The notes under the pieces are model-generated. The model did no database searches and had not been told where the DNA came from. It worked only from the letters and a program-made list of their open reading frames with translations. Shown here in pieces: positions 34,304 through 43,294 of a stretch of DNA of 52,902 nt; the first letter of the stretch is position 1; each line of letters opens with the position of its first letter. Source of the stretch: Aquirhabdus sp. (GTDB taxonomy: Bacteria; Pseudomonadota; Gammaproteobacteria; Pseudomonadales; Moraxellaceae); contig JASLGO010000106.1 in assembly GCA_030150135.1 (NCBI GenBank), forward strand, positions 1 through 52,902, given 5' to 3'. The position numbers were made by a program, and so were the translations under genes.

Positions 34304-34336
34304 AGGTAAAGTACATGATCTCAATGTACTTTACCT
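34304..34336. repeat. Perfect 13-bp inverted repeat after the DUF1566 gene
   Basis: AGGTAAAGTACAT at 34304-34316 and ATGTACTTTACCT at 34324-34336 form a perfect stem with a 7-nt loop, 19 bp past the stop of the leftward DUF1566 gene. The T-run (TTCTTTTTTT) lies on the + strand side, so on the gene's own strand the hairpin lacks a U-tract. It may stabilise the 3' end or terminate antisense transcription. Confidence 0.55.
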
Positions 34337-34354
34337 TGTATTCTTTTTTTACGA

Positions 34355-34891
34355 TTACTTAGGTTTACGGACTAAGAATAAACGGACGTTTCGTTCTTTA
34401 TCAATGTAATCGCCTTTGCCTGTGTCTAAGTCGACAGCCCAAGCATAAGTTCCACCAAAATAACTATAAGGTGTAGATGTCCAATACCAACCATATCCAT
34501 CTGCGCCATCAGGTTTGTAGAACCAAGGATATTTACTGGTTTCTGGACTCCCTGCATCTCTAAGTTTTAAAGACTTTAATTCATAAAGCGTTGGTAACCG
34601 CCAGTCATCTTTATCGTCTGTACGTGCATTTTTTGCGGCTTCTTTTGCTTCTTTCCATGTTAATTGTTCTGGTGTACCTGTGCACTCACGTCCAGTCCAA
34701 GCTTGACCAAGAGAACAACGCGACCAAATCAGTTTACTTTGAGAATCTTGCCATAATCCTCGCGCTTCTAGAGATGCTTCTGGACTTTGTGTTTGTGGAG
34801 TGTCAGATGTGCTTGAATCTGCGAATGCGGCAGAGTGCAGGGTCGTCAAGGATAATCCAAGGAATAAAGCTGATTTTAAGTTTTTGTGCAT
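34355..34891 (-). CDS. Secreted DUF1566 (Lcl-type C-terminal) domain protein
   Basis: A 178-residue exported protein. Residues 1-24 are a signal peptide (ALFLGLSLTTLHSAAFA). After a Ser/Thr/Pro linker the C-terminal ~120 residues have the DUF1566 pattern: LIWSRCSLGQAWTGREC, DWRLPTLYELKSL, YWTSTPY and NVRLFLVRKP. Such domains occur in secreted and surface proteins and are related to C-type-lectin-like folds; function here is unknown. The start at 34891 has AGGA about 8 nt upstream; the open frame extends upstream but would bury the signal peptide. A perfect CRP-type palindrome lies 112 bp before the start. Confidence 0.8.
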   Translation of the reverse strand: MHKNLKSALFLGLSLTTLHSAAFADSSTSDTPQTQSPEASLEARGLWQDSQSKLIWSRCSLGQAWTGRECTGTPEQLTWKEAKEAAKNARTDDKDDWRLPTLYELKSLKLRDAGSPETSKYPWFYKPDGADGYGWYWTSTPYSYFGGTYAWAVDLDTGKGDYIDKERNVRLFLVRKPK

Positions 34892-35002
34892 AGAGCAAAT
34901 CCTACGTACTTTAAAATTTGATTGTTGATGAGTATGAGTTTGCTCAAGGCAGAAATTATGGATGTTATAGTGCAATAAGTATTCAATTTGAGCAATGTTT
35001 AA

Positions 35003-35018
35003 TGTGATTTTAATCACA
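35003..35018. promoter_or_regulatory. CRP/Vfr-type operator upstream of the DUF1566 gene
   Basis: TGTGATTTTAATCACA is a perfect match to the CRP consensus half-sites TGTGA-N6-TCACA. It is flanked by AA and CT, close to the extended consensus. It lies 112-127 bp before the start of the leftward secreted DUF1566 gene and downstream of the aminotransferase start only through that gene, so the DUF1566 promoter is the likely target. Confidence 0.6.
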
Positions 35019-35042
35019 CTTTTGCTGGTTATTTAATATAAA

Positions 35043-35070
35043 GAACCACGCATATGATCAGCGTGGCTCT
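35043..35070 (-). terminator. Probable terminator placed upstream of the aminotransferase stop-side gap
   Basis: GAACCACGC at 35043-35051 and GCGTGGCTC at 35061-35069 form a stem with one mismatch. On the minus strand it comes 16 bp after the aminotransferase stop and is followed by TTCTTTATATT, a weak U-rich tract. It would end the aminotransferase transcript before the DUF1566 promoter region. Confidence 0.55.
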
Positions 35071-35085
35071 CTTTAAATTTACCAA

Positions 35086-36651
35086 TTAGCGTTTTGTTGC
35101 CAAGAATCTTCCAATCCGAGTCATTGCTTCTTTGAGTTCACTTTCTGCAGGCAAGAATACTACACGGAAATGATCTGGCGTTGGCCAGTTAAATCCAGTG
35201 CCTTGAACTAGCAAAACTTTTTCTGCTTTCAATAGCTCCAACATAAAGTTGGTGTCGTCTTCGATCGGATACACTTTAGGATCTAAACGCGGAAAACAAT
35301 ACAACGCACCTTCTGGTTTAACACAAGACACTCCTGGAATTTCATTCAGCATTTGCCATGCAATATTGCGCTGTTCATAAAAACGCCCACCAGGTTTGGT
35401 TAGATCATTGATACTTTGATAACCCCCGAGCGCAGTTTGAATTGCATACTGTGCTTGTACGTTGGCACACAGACGCATCGAGGCGAGCATATCTAAGCCT
35501 TCGATATAGTCGGCTGCGTTGTTTTTATTACCAGAAATGAGCATCCAGCCAGAGCGGAAACCTGCGACACGATGTGATTTAGACAGACCGTTAAAGGTAA
35601 TACAAAGCAAGTCAGGTGCAAGCGTCGCAACAGAAACCTGTTCGATACCGTCATATATGATCTTGTCGTAAATTTCGTCAGCAAACAAAATCAAATCGTG
35701 TTTACGCGCTAAATCTACAATCTGCTGCAAGATGTGGCGAGGATAGACAGAGCCCGTCGGATTGTTTGGATTAATAATCACAATACCGCGTGTATGTGCC
35801 GTGATTTTGGCTTCCATATCCGCAATATCTGGATACCAGTGATTATCTTCATCACATTTGTAATGCACAGCTTGACCACCAGCCAGATTCACTGATGCAG
35901 TCCACAGTGGATAATCAGGCATCGGAATGAGCATCTCATCACCAGTGTTCAGCAATGCTTGCATCGACATGACAATCAGTTCTGACACGCCGTTTCCGAT
36001 GTAAACATCATTGACATTGACTGCGTCAGTCATGCCTTTTTGTTGGTAATACTGCAACACGGCTTTACGTGCTGAGAAAATACCTTTCGAGTCGCTATAA
36101 CCCACAGCATTTGGCAAATTGAATGCGATATCCGACAAGATTTCTTGCGGAGCTTCAAAGCCAAATGGAGCAGGGTTGCCAATATTCAATTTAATAATCT
36201 TATGCCCTTGTTCTTCCATCGCGTTGGCGGCTTTCAGCAAGGGTCCACGAATGTCGTAACAGACTTTATCGAGTTTTGCGGATTTACCGATTTGACGTGA
36301 CATGATAGGGCTCTTTTTAAGTGACGAGGGTTGTGGTGTTACTGTTTTTGAAGCATTGATCTTTGAACTATTGTTTAATGGTAATGGCGTTGATGGTTGT
36401 TTTTCTTGCAAAGCAAGTTGTTTCAACTCATCTATTTTTGATTCAATTTGCTGACGATATTCATTTTTTAAACTTTGGGTTGCTTCATCGTCATCAGGTT
36501 GAGTCGTGATATTTTCTTGCAATACGGTAGATAGTGCGTATGTATCTATCTTGAATGTCCCCAGATTTTTTGAGGTGGCGCGTTTTTTTTCTGAATCATA
36601 ACCAGAATAAACAAGCACTTGGATGTGATTTTTCTTGTTGACAAAATACAT
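35086..36651 (-). CDS. alaA: AlaA-type alanine/pyruvate aminotransferase with N-terminal extension
   Basis: The C-terminal 405 residues (from Met117) match the length and start of AlaA, a PLP-dependent glutamate-pyruvate aminotransferase: KLDKVCYDIRGPLLKAANAM, KLNIGNPAPFGFEAP, IINPNNPTGSVYP, and the PLP lysine in NGLSKSHRVAGFRSGW. Upstream, the same frame continues for 116 residues, starting MYFVNKKNHIQVLVYSGYDS and ending in a Lys/Gln/Pro-rich linker. An internal ATG at 36303 would give the bare 405-residue enzyme; its ribosome site is weak (AAGAG). Either the protein is a true fusion, or the gene has two starts. Confidence 0.88.
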   Translation of the reverse strand: MYFVNKKNHIQVLVYSGYDSEKKRATSKNLGTFKIDTYALSTVLQENITTQPDDDEATQSLKNEYRQQIESKIDELKQLALQEKQPSTPLPLNNSSKINASKTVTPQPSSLKKSPIMSRQIGKSAKLDKVCYDIRGPLLKAANAMEEQGHKIIKLNIGNPAPFGFEAPQEILSDIAFNLPNAVGYSDSKGIFSARKAVLQYYQQKGMTDAVNVNDVYIGNGVSELIVMSMQALLNTGDEMLIPMPDYPLWTASVNLAGGQAVHYKCDEDNHWYPDIADMEAKITAHTRGIVIINPNNPTGSVYPRHILQQIVDLARKHDLILFADEIYDKIIYDGIEQVSVATLAPDLLCITFNGLSKSHRVAGFRSGWMLISGNKNNAADYIEGLDMLASMRLCANVQAQYAIQTALGGYQSINDLTKPGGRFYEQRNIAWQMLNEIPGVSCVKPEGALYCFPRLDPKVYPIEDDTNFMLELLKAEKVLLVQGTGFNWPTPDHFRVVFLPAESELKEAMTRIGRFLATKR

Positions 36652-36983
36652 TTTAAGATCGCTCTGAGTGGGTTTAGTCAGTATGAAAAGAATTATGCAA
36701 CGTGCCAGAATGAACTGTTGAACACCGATTGATCGTCATTCTATCCCAAATGTGGAGATTGATATATATCTACCATTGCGAATATTGTGTATTTTTATGT
36801 AAATTTTAAAATATTAATGGACTATCTGTCTTATTTTTTTGGTAGATAGTTGAGTGCTGAGTTGTGATGGATTGGTTTTTTTGGTGTTTTTTAACCGATT
36901 TAACACACGTTGGGGCTGGAAATGTGGCACATTGAGGCTCAGATTAAGTGTTTGTAGGATGTCAGCAGGTATAAGGGGGAATC
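36652..36983. other. Divergent intergenic region between alaA and msrB
   Basis: This 332-bp AT-rich gap lies between divergent genes and must carry both promoters. A 7-bp hairpin (ACTATCT at 36821-36827, AGATAGT at 36844-36850) is present. Just before msrB, AAGGGGG gives a strong ribosome site. No gene or convincing promoter motif could be assigned. Confidence 0.5.
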
Positions 36984-37379
36984 ATGACGACAGTGAATAA
37001 AACCGATCAAGAATGGCGTGAGCAATTGTCTCCAGAGGAATATCACATTCTGCGTCAAAAAGGTACGGAACGAGCGTTTACAGGGATCTACTGGGATACG
37101 AAAGCTGAAGGTGTTTATCGTTGTAAAGGCTGCAATACTGAGTTATTTCGTTCGGAGGATAAGTTTAATTCGGGTTGCGGATGGCCGAGTTTTTCGCGTC
37201 CTTTGGAGGATGAAAATGTTGATGAGCATCGTGATTTGAGTCATGGCATGATTCGTACTGAGGTCACGTGTCATCATTGTGGTTCGCATTTAGGGCATGT
37301 GTTTAACGATGGACCGCGCGAATCGGGTGGATTGCGTTACTGTATTAATTCGGCATGTTTGAATCTTGAAGAAAAATAG
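36984..37379 (+). CDS. msrB: Peptide-methionine (R)-S-oxide reductase
   Basis: MsrB reduces methionine R-sulfoxide in proteins. The 131-residue product has the usual zinc site (C47-x-x-C50 in RCKGCN and C96-x-x-C99 in CHHC), the SGCGWPSF motif, GHVFNDGP and the catalytic Cys120 in GGLRYCINSACL. Start ATG follows AAGGGGG. The glutathione-peroxidase-family gene 140 bp downstream suggests a local peroxide/oxidant-repair pair. Confidence 0.96.
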   Translation: MTTVNKTDQEWREQLSPEEYHILRQKGTERAFTGIYWDTKAEGVYRCKGCNTELFRSEDKFNSGCGWPSFSRPLEDENVDEHRDLSHGMIRTEVTCHHCGSHLGHVFNDGPRESGGLRYCINSACLNLEEK

Positions 37380-37518
37380 CAATTTATGAAAAATTCATAG
37401 ATGAAATGATCGGTGAACCGCTGAGTTGATAATTTGTGATTGCAGGTGAGGTCAACTCGGTCTACCCTCGGTGGGCATTTCATCAAAATAGTTGATTCTT
37501 TTTTATAGGAAGATTTTC

Positions 37519-38004
37519 ATGACCAGTATTTATGACTTCAGCGCAGAAAAGCTGGAAGGTGGCGAGCAAAGTCTTGCGGATTATCGTGGTAAGGTGCTTT
37601 TGATTGTCAATACAGCCAGCAAATGTGGCTTTACTCCGCAATTTGAAGGTTTGGAAAAGGTTTTTGAAGAATATAAAGACAAAGGTCTGGTTGTTCTTGG
37701 TTTTCCATGTAATCAGTTTGCTTCACAAGATCCAGGCTCAAACAATGAAATCGGTGAGTTCTGCCAGCGTAACTATGGTGTAAGTTTCCCGATGTTTGCC
37801 AAGATTGATGTGAATGGTAACGATGCGCATCCACTGTATAAATACTTGACTAAAGAAGCAAAAGGTATTTTGGGTAGTGAAGCAGTGAAGTGGAATTTCA
37901 CCAAATTCTTGGTCGGTAAAGATGGCAATGTGATTGATCGTTATGCACCAACGACTAAGCCAGAATCAATGGTTGGTGATATTGAAAAAGCACTGAATGC
38001 CTAA
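37519..38004 (+). CDS. Glutathione peroxidase family protein (BtuE-like)
   Basis: A 161-residue peroxidase of the GPx family, which reduces hydroperoxides; bacterial members usually use thioredoxin. The catalytic Cys36 is in NTASKCGFTPQFEGLE; the other active-site residues lie in GFPCNQFASQDPG (Gln70) and WNFTKFLVGKDG (Trp and Asn). A further cysteine, C82, in EFCQRNYG could be resolving. The ATG at 37519 has AGGAAG 7 nt upstream; an in-frame ATG 27 bp earlier lacks one. A good terminator follows. Confidence 0.92.
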   Translation: MTSIYDFSAEKLEGGEQSLADYRGKVLLIVNTASKCGFTPQFEGLEKVFEEYKDKGLVVLGFPCNQFASQDPGSNNEIGEFCQRNYGVSFPMFAKIDVNGNDAHPLYKYLTKEAKGILGSEAVKWNFTKFLVGKDGNVIDRYAPTTKPESMVGDIEKALNA

Positions 38005-38030
38005 CTTGATCTGATCATCTGATTTTTCTT

Positions 38031-38062
38031 AAAAAACACCTGCATTATGCGGGTGTTTTTTT
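38031..38062 (+). terminator. Rho-independent terminator of the peroxidase gene
   Basis: ACACCTGCA and TGCGGGTGT (one G-U pair) form a 9-bp stem around a TTA loop, extended by A-runs and T-runs on the two sides (38031-38062). It begins 27 bp after the stop codon. Confidence 0.9.
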
Positions 38063-38198
38063 ATGCGGATAGGCTTAAGAATATTGTTCCGCATGAATTA
38101 AAGACTTAAATCTGCTATCCTTGCCGCTAAATTTTTTACCACCAACTTGATCGTTTCGATACGTTCTCGACTTCATTAAGCTAATCAAGAGATACACC

Positions 38199-39761
38199 AT
38201 GACGCAGCAAGGGCAATTTCCAGCAAACTCTGAAAAATCAGTCACCACAGAGCCACAAGTATCAGAAAATGAACTGATTGCCCAACGTCATGCCAAGTTG
38301 AAAGCGATTCAGGAAAAGACCGCAGCAAAAGGCGGTAATGCATTTCCAAATACCTTCCGTCGTAATCATTATGCGCAAGATTTGCATGATACTTATGCGG
38401 ATGTGGCGCAAGAACAACTCGCTGAAGGCGATAAAATTGTCGTTCAGCTTGCGGGTCGTGTGATGCTCAAGCGCGTCATGGGTAAGGCGAGTTTCCTCAC
38501 GATTCAGGATATGAGCGGTCGTATTCAGCTGTATGTGTCGAAGAATGACATTGATGAAGCAACATATGAAGATTTTAAAACTTGGGATCTAGGTGATATC
38601 GTCGGTGTAGAAGGTTATGTATTCCGCACCAAGATGGGTGAGCTGTCAGTTCATGCAACCCGCATCGAATTACTGACCAAATCATTGCGTCCATTGCCTG
38701 ATAAGTTTCACGGTTTGAGCGATACCGAAGCGAAATATCGCGCGCGCCATCTTGATTTGATTACCAATGATGAAACTCGTAAAACATTCAAAATCCGCGC
38801 TCAAGTCATTGCAGGCATTCGTCAATTTCTGTTGAATGAACGTTTCATGGAAGTTGAAACGCCAATGATGCACGTCATTCCAGGTGGTGCCGCAGCGCGT
38901 CCTTTTGCAACGCATCACAATGCGTTGGATATGGAATTGTATCTGCGTATTGCGCCTGAGCTTTACCTCAAGCGTTTGGTGGTTGGTGGTTTCGAACGTG
39001 TGTTTGAGATTAATCGTAACTTCCGTAATGAAGGTGTTTCAACACGCCACAATCCAGAATTCACGATGATTGAGTTCTATCAAGCGTATGCAGATTATCA
39101 GGATTTAATGAAGCTGACCGAAGATATGCTTGAACATTTGGCAGTGCAAATCTTGGGTTCAACCGATGTGCCATATCAAGGTGAAGTCTTTAGCTTCAAA
39201 GGACCGTTCAAGAAAATTTCAATGGCGGATGCAATTCGTGAGCACAATCCAGAGATCACTGCTGAACAAGTTCAAGACCGTGAGTTCTTGGCGAATTTTG
39301 TACAAACCGTGTTGAAAGAAAAAGTCAAAGAAGGTTTTGGTTTGGGTAAATTACAAACCATCGTGTTTGAAGAAACCGTTGAAACAAAACTACGTCAACC
39401 GACTTTCATCACTGAGTACCCAGCTGAAACTTCACCGCTGGCACGTCGTAATGATCACAATCCACATATCACTGATCGTTTTGAGTTCTTTATCGGTGGT
39501 CGTGAGTTGGCAAATGGTTTCAGTGAGTTGAATGATCCAATCGATCAAGCCGAACGCTTCCGTCAGCAAGTTGCTGAGAAGGATGCGGGTGATGATGAGG
39601 CGATGCACTATGATGCGGACTTTGTTGAAGCGCTGGAATATGGTTTGCCACCAACCGCAGGTGAGGGAATTGGGATTGATCGTCTAGTGATGCTGTTTGC
39701 TGATGCTGCGAGTATTCGTGACGTGATTTTGTTCCCGCATATGAGACGTAAGGAAGGTTAA
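38199..39761 (+). CDS. lysS: Lysyl-tRNA synthetase (class II)
   Basis: The 520-residue product charges tRNA-Lys. It has an N-terminal OB-fold anticodon-binding domain (VQLAGRVMLKRVMGKASFLTIQD) and class II catalytic motifs: motif 2 in RNFRNEGVSTRHNPEFTM and motif 3 in GIGIDRLVML near the end. It is ~15 residues longer than E. coli LysS at the N-terminus (a Gln/Ser-rich leader). AGAGATACACC precedes the start. mfd begins 6 bp after its stop, so the two are probably co-transcribed. Confidence 0.97.
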   Translation: MTQQGQFPANSEKSVTTEPQVSENELIAQRHAKLKAIQEKTAAKGGNAFPNTFRRNHYAQDLHDTYADVAQEQLAEGDKIVVQLAGRVMLKRVMGKASFLTIQDMSGRIQLYVSKNDIDEATYEDFKTWDLGDIVGVEGYVFRTKMGELSVHATRIELLTKSLRPLPDKFHGLSDTEAKYRARHLDLITNDETRKTFKIRAQVIAGIRQFLLNERFMEVETPMMHVIPGGAAARPFATHHNALDMELYLRIAPELYLKRLVVGGFERVFEINRNFRNEGVSTRHNPEFTMIEFYQAYADYQDLMKLTEDMLEHLAVQILGSTDVPYQGEVFSFKGPFKKISMADAIREHNPEITAEQVQDREFLANFVQTVLKEKVKEGFGLGKLQTIVFEETVETKLRQPTFITEYPAETSPLARRNDHNPHITDRFEFFIGGRELANGFSELNDPIDQAERFRQQVAEKDAGDDEAMHYDADFVEALEYGLPPTAGEGIGIDRLVMLFADAASIRDVILFPHMRRKEG

Positions 39762-39767
39762 TCCTCA

Positions 39768-42700
39768 ATGACACTGGCTGTCTTATCTGATCTTTACCAG
39801 ATCACCGAAACACTAATTCAGATTCCCGCTGGCGAACGTCGCTGGTTGGGTAATCTGAAAGGTGCGCTGCCATCTTTAGTGTTGGCAGAACTGGTGAAAC
39901 GATCACCGCATCTGGTTGTGATGGTGGCAAAAGACAGTGCGCAAGTCAGCCTCATTGATGAGGAGTTACGTTTTTTTGGTGTGACGCCACATGTGTTTCC
40001 TGATTGGGAAACCTTACCGTATGATCGTTTGTCTGTTCACCAAAGCATTATTTCTGAACGGTTGTCACTATTATCCAATATGCCGCAGCAGGGGATTGTG
40101 CTGGTTGCGGCAACCACGCTGGCTCAGCGCATTGCTCCACCAAAATGGTTGTTGGGTCAGCATTTTGATATTAAAAAAGGTCAAAAACTAAATTTTGAAG
40201 CGCAGCGTCAGCGTCTAAGCCGAGCAGGTTACCGCGCGGTTGAAACGGTCTTTGAACCTGGAGAATACGCACTACGCGGTAGTCTCATGGATATTTTTCC
40301 GATGGGGCAGACGCAGCCGATTCGTATTGAGTTATTTGATGATGAGGTTGAGTCGCTTCGTTTCTTTGATCCAGAAACTCAGCGGACTACGACGCATACC
40401 GACAATTTTCGTTTATTACCTGCACAAGAATTTCCATTGATTGATGGTCGAGGGATGTTCCGTGAGCGTTTTGGTGATTTGTTTTCAGACGCCAGTCCTA
40501 AGAGAATTCCGTTTTACCAAGATGTGATAAACGGTATTTTTGCGCAAGGTTTGGAATATTATCAGCCGTTATTTTTTGCACGTGATGAATATACCGAAGG
40601 CGGCACGCTGTTTGATTATTTGCCTGAATCAACGCTAATTGTGATGGATTCAGAAGTTGATCCAGCACTCGATCATTTTTGGGTGGATATTAATCAGCGT
40701 TATGAAGATCGCCGACATAATGTTGAATTGCCAATTTTACCGCCTAACGAGTTGTTTTTAACCGTCAATGAGTTGTTTGGTCGACTGAAGTCATTTGGGC
40801 GTTTAATTCTTTCTGAACAGGAAGTCAGTCTGCGCCCCGGTGCATTTAATGCTGATGCGTATGCGCCGCCCTCATTACCTGTCGATCATAAAAATCAAGC
40901 TCCGCTCCATGCGCTCTCAAATTTTGTAAATACGTTTAAGGGGCGTATTTTACTGATTGCAGAGAGTGCTGGACGCCGAGAAACTTTAAGGGAATTATTG
41001 TCATCTGCGCTCGGTAAAGTTCCTCTTGTCGAAAGTTTGAGTGACTTTCTTGCCACAGATATACCTATCGCTTTAGGGACTGCGGCACTTGAGCGTGGTT
41101 TGCTGCTGGATCATAAGCTGGCAATTATTGTCGAAAATCAACTGTTTGGTCAGCGCGTGATACAACGCCGCCGTCGCAAGGTTTCTGAGGTTTCAGAAGA
41201 GTTTTTAGTACGCAGTTTGTCAGAGTTATCGATTGGTGCGCCTGTGGTGCATATCGATCATGGCGTAGGTCGTTATGGCGGTCTGGTCACTTTAGAGATT
41301 GATAAACAGACGCATGAATTTGTGCAGCTTGATTATGCTGATAATGCCAAAGTTTATGTGCCTGTCGCCAATTTGCAATTGATCAGCCGATATAGTGGTG
41401 GTGATCCAGAACATGCGCCTTTACATAAATTAGGCACGGATACATGGAATAAAGCTAAGCGTAAAGCATTAGAAAAAATCCATGATGTTGCTGCGGAACT
41501 ATTGCACATTCAGGCGCGTCGTCAAGCGCGTGAAGGTAATGCATTTAGTGTTGATGAACATGCTTATGATTTGTTTTCGAGTCAATTTTCTTTTGAAGAA
41601 ACGCCTGATCAAGCCAATGCGATTACGGCAACGATTCATGATATGAAGCAAACCAAACCGATGGATCGTTTGGTGTGTGGTGATGTGGGTTTTGGTAAAA
41701 CTGAAGTGGCGATGCGTGCTGCGTTCGTTGCTGTGCATGGTGGAAAACAGGTTGCGGTTCTTGTGCCGACCACATTGCTTGCGCAGCAGCATTATGAAAA
41801 TTTCATGGATCGTTTTGCAGATTGGCCTGTGCGCATCGAAGTGTTGTCACGTTTTGGTACTAAGAAAGATCACACCAAAATTTTAGAAGATTTAGCTGCG
41901 GGCAAGGTCGATATCATTATTGGTACACATAAACTGATTCAAGAAGGCGTTGGTTTTCATGATTTGGGCTTGATGATCGTCGATGAGGAACATCGTTTTG
42001 GCGTGCGCGATAAAGAAAAAATCAAAGCGATGCGTGCCGATGTGGATATGCTGACTTTAACGGCGACGCCGATTCCTCGCACACTGAATATGGCGTTTTC
42101 TGGCATTCGTGATTTGTCGATTATTGCGACGCCACCAGCACGTCGTTTGGCGGTCAAAACCTTTATCATTGAGAAAACCAGCACTGCGCTGAAAGAAGCG
42201 ATTTTGCGTGAATTGTTGCGCGGTGGTCAGGTCTACTTCTTACATAATGATGTCGATAGTATTGAACGTGCTGCGAATGAACTGCGTGCGCTGATTCCCG
42301 AAGCGCGGGTTGCGGTTGCACATGGTCAAATGCGTGAGCGCGAGCTTGAGCAAGTCATGCAAGCGTTTTATCACAAGCAAGCCAATATTTTGGTGTGTTC
42401 GACGATTATTGAAACAGGTATTGATGTACCGAATGCCAATACCATCATTATTGAACGTGCGGATAAGTTGGGTCTGGCACAATTACATCAGCTTCGTGGT
42501 CGTGTGGGTCGTTCGCACCATCAAGCTTATGCCTACCTCACTGTGCCTTCGATTAAGAGTTTGAAAGGGGATGCCGAGAAACGCCTGGATGCGATTCAAC
42601 GTGCGTCGAATCTGGGTGCTGGATTTATTTTGGCAACTGAAGATTTGGAAATTCGTGGGGCAGGCGAGCTTCTCGGTGAAGAGCAAAGCGGCAATATGCA

Positions 42701-43229
42701 GGCGATTGGTTTTAGCTTGTATATGGACATGTTGGAACGTGCAACAAAAGCAATTCAAAATGGTAAATCACCAAATATTGAAGCGCCACTTTCTCTGACG
42801 AGTGACATTAACTTGAATCTACCTGCGTTGATTCCAGATGTGTATCTGGGAGATGTGCATCAACGGTTATTGTTTTATAAGCGAATTAGTCATGTTGAAA
42901 GTGATGATGCACTGAATGAAATTCGTGTGGAAATGATTGATCGTTTTGGTTTGTTGCCACTACAAGCACAAAATCTATTTCACGTACATCGTTTGCGCTT
43001 GATTGCTGAAAAGCTGGGTATTGAAAAGATTGATTTCAATGCCAAAGGTGGAATTGTTGAGTTCGCAACTGATACACCTGTCGAAGCCATGAAGATTATT
43101 AAAATTATTCAGACAAAACCGAACTTCTATAAAATGGAAGGTGGTCGCCGTTTACGGGTGAATGCAAACCTTGAGGATGAAAAAGAACGGATGGCTTTTT
43201 TGCAGGATTTACTGCAACAAATGAGCTAA
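39768..43229 (+). CDS. mfd: Transcription-repair coupling factor
   Basis: Mfd removes RNA polymerase stalled at DNA damage and recruits UvrA. The 1153-residue protein shows the UvrB-like N-terminal module, the RNA polymerase interaction domain (APVVHIDHGVGRYGGL), the translocase with Walker A GDVGFGKTE and Walker B VDEEHRFG, the LTATPIPRTLNM motif III, the TRG/ATP-binding RADKLGLAQLHQLRGRVGR and the C-terminal D7 domain. Full length, all motor motifs intact. It follows lysS closely. Confidence 0.97.
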   Translation: MTLAVLSDLYQITETLIQIPAGERRWLGNLKGALPSLVLAELVKRSPHLVVMVAKDSAQVSLIDEELRFFGVTPHVFPDWETLPYDRLSVHQSIISERLSLLSNMPQQGIVLVAATTLAQRIAPPKWLLGQHFDIKKGQKLNFEAQRQRLSRAGYRAVETVFEPGEYALRGSLMDIFPMGQTQPIRIELFDDEVESLRFFDPETQRTTTHTDNFRLLPAQEFPLIDGRGMFRERFGDLFSDASPKRIPFYQDVINGIFAQGLEYYQPLFFARDEYTEGGTLFDYLPESTLIVMDSEVDPALDHFWVDINQRYEDRRHNVELPILPPNELFLTVNELFGRLKSFGRLILSEQEVSLRPGAFNADAYAPPSLPVDHKNQAPLHALSNFVNTFKGRILLIAESAGRRETLRELLSSALGKVPLVESLSDFLATDIPIALGTAALERGLLLDHKLAIIVENQLFGQRVIQRRRRKVSEVSEEFLVRSLSELSIGAPVVHIDHGVGRYGGLVTLEIDKQTHEFVQLDYADNAKVYVPVANLQLISRYSGGDPEHAPLHKLGTDTWNKAKRKALEKIHDVAAELLHIQARRQAREGNAFSVDEHAYDLFSSQFSFEETPDQANAITATIHDMKQTKPMDRLVCGDVGFGKTEVAMRAAFVAVHGGKQVAVLVPTTLLAQQHYENFMDRFADWPVRIEVLSRFGTKKDHTKILEDLAAGKVDIIIGTHKLIQEGVGFHDLGLMIVDEEHRFGVRDKEKIKAMRADVDMLTLTATPIPRTLNMAFSGIRDLSIIATPPARRLAVKTFIIEKTSTALKEAILRELLRGGQVYFLHNDVDSIERAANELRALIPEARVAVAHGQMRERELEQVMQAFYHKQANILVCSTIIETGIDVPNANTIIIERADKLGLAQLHQLRGRVGRSHHQAYAYLTVPSIKSLKGDAEKRLDAIQRASNLGAGFILATEDLEIRGAGELLGEEQSGNMQAIGFSLYMDMLERATKAIQNGKSPNIEAPLSLTSDINLNLPALIPDVYLGDVHQRLLFYKRISHVESDDALNEIRVEMIDRFGLLPLQAQNLFHVHRLRLIAEKLGIEKIDFNAKGGIVEFATDTPVEAMKIIKIIQTKPNFYKMEGGRRLRVNANLEDEKERMAFLQDLLQQMS

Positions 43230-43264
43230 TTTAACGCAACTGTAATATATTGATACACAGTAAG

Positions 43265-43294
43265 TGTTGATAACTATGTGTATAACATTGTATA
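43265..43294. promoter_or_regulatory. Three phased DnaA-box-like 9-mers downstream of mfd
   Basis: TGTTGATAA (43265-43273), TGTGTATAA (43277-43285) and a weaker TGTATAAAC (~43289) are spaced 12 bp apart. TGTGTATAA is a perfect match to the DnaA box TTATNCACA on the other strand; the first differs from TTATCCACA at one position. The surroundings are AT-rich. This may be a DnaA-binding cluster or chance in AT-rich DNA. The rest of 43230-43704 holds a CRP-type site and an EcoRI-type palindrome but no gene. Confidence 0.35.

Noticed and set aside
36661..36720. A 12-codon ORF beginning near 36683 in the alaA-msrB gap
   Set aside because: No ribosome site, no flanking signals; expected by chance in AT-rich DNA.
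36918..36940. Sigma-54 promoter (TGGCAC) upstream of msrB
   Set aside because: TGGCAC is present, but the required TTGC-type -12 element is missing at the proper distance.
38145..38195. A TTTCGATACG...TCGACTTCATTAAGCT stretch before lysS as a third REP-like copy
   Set aside because: It shares only short TTCGA/TCGAC cores with the other copies and has no clear paired arm.
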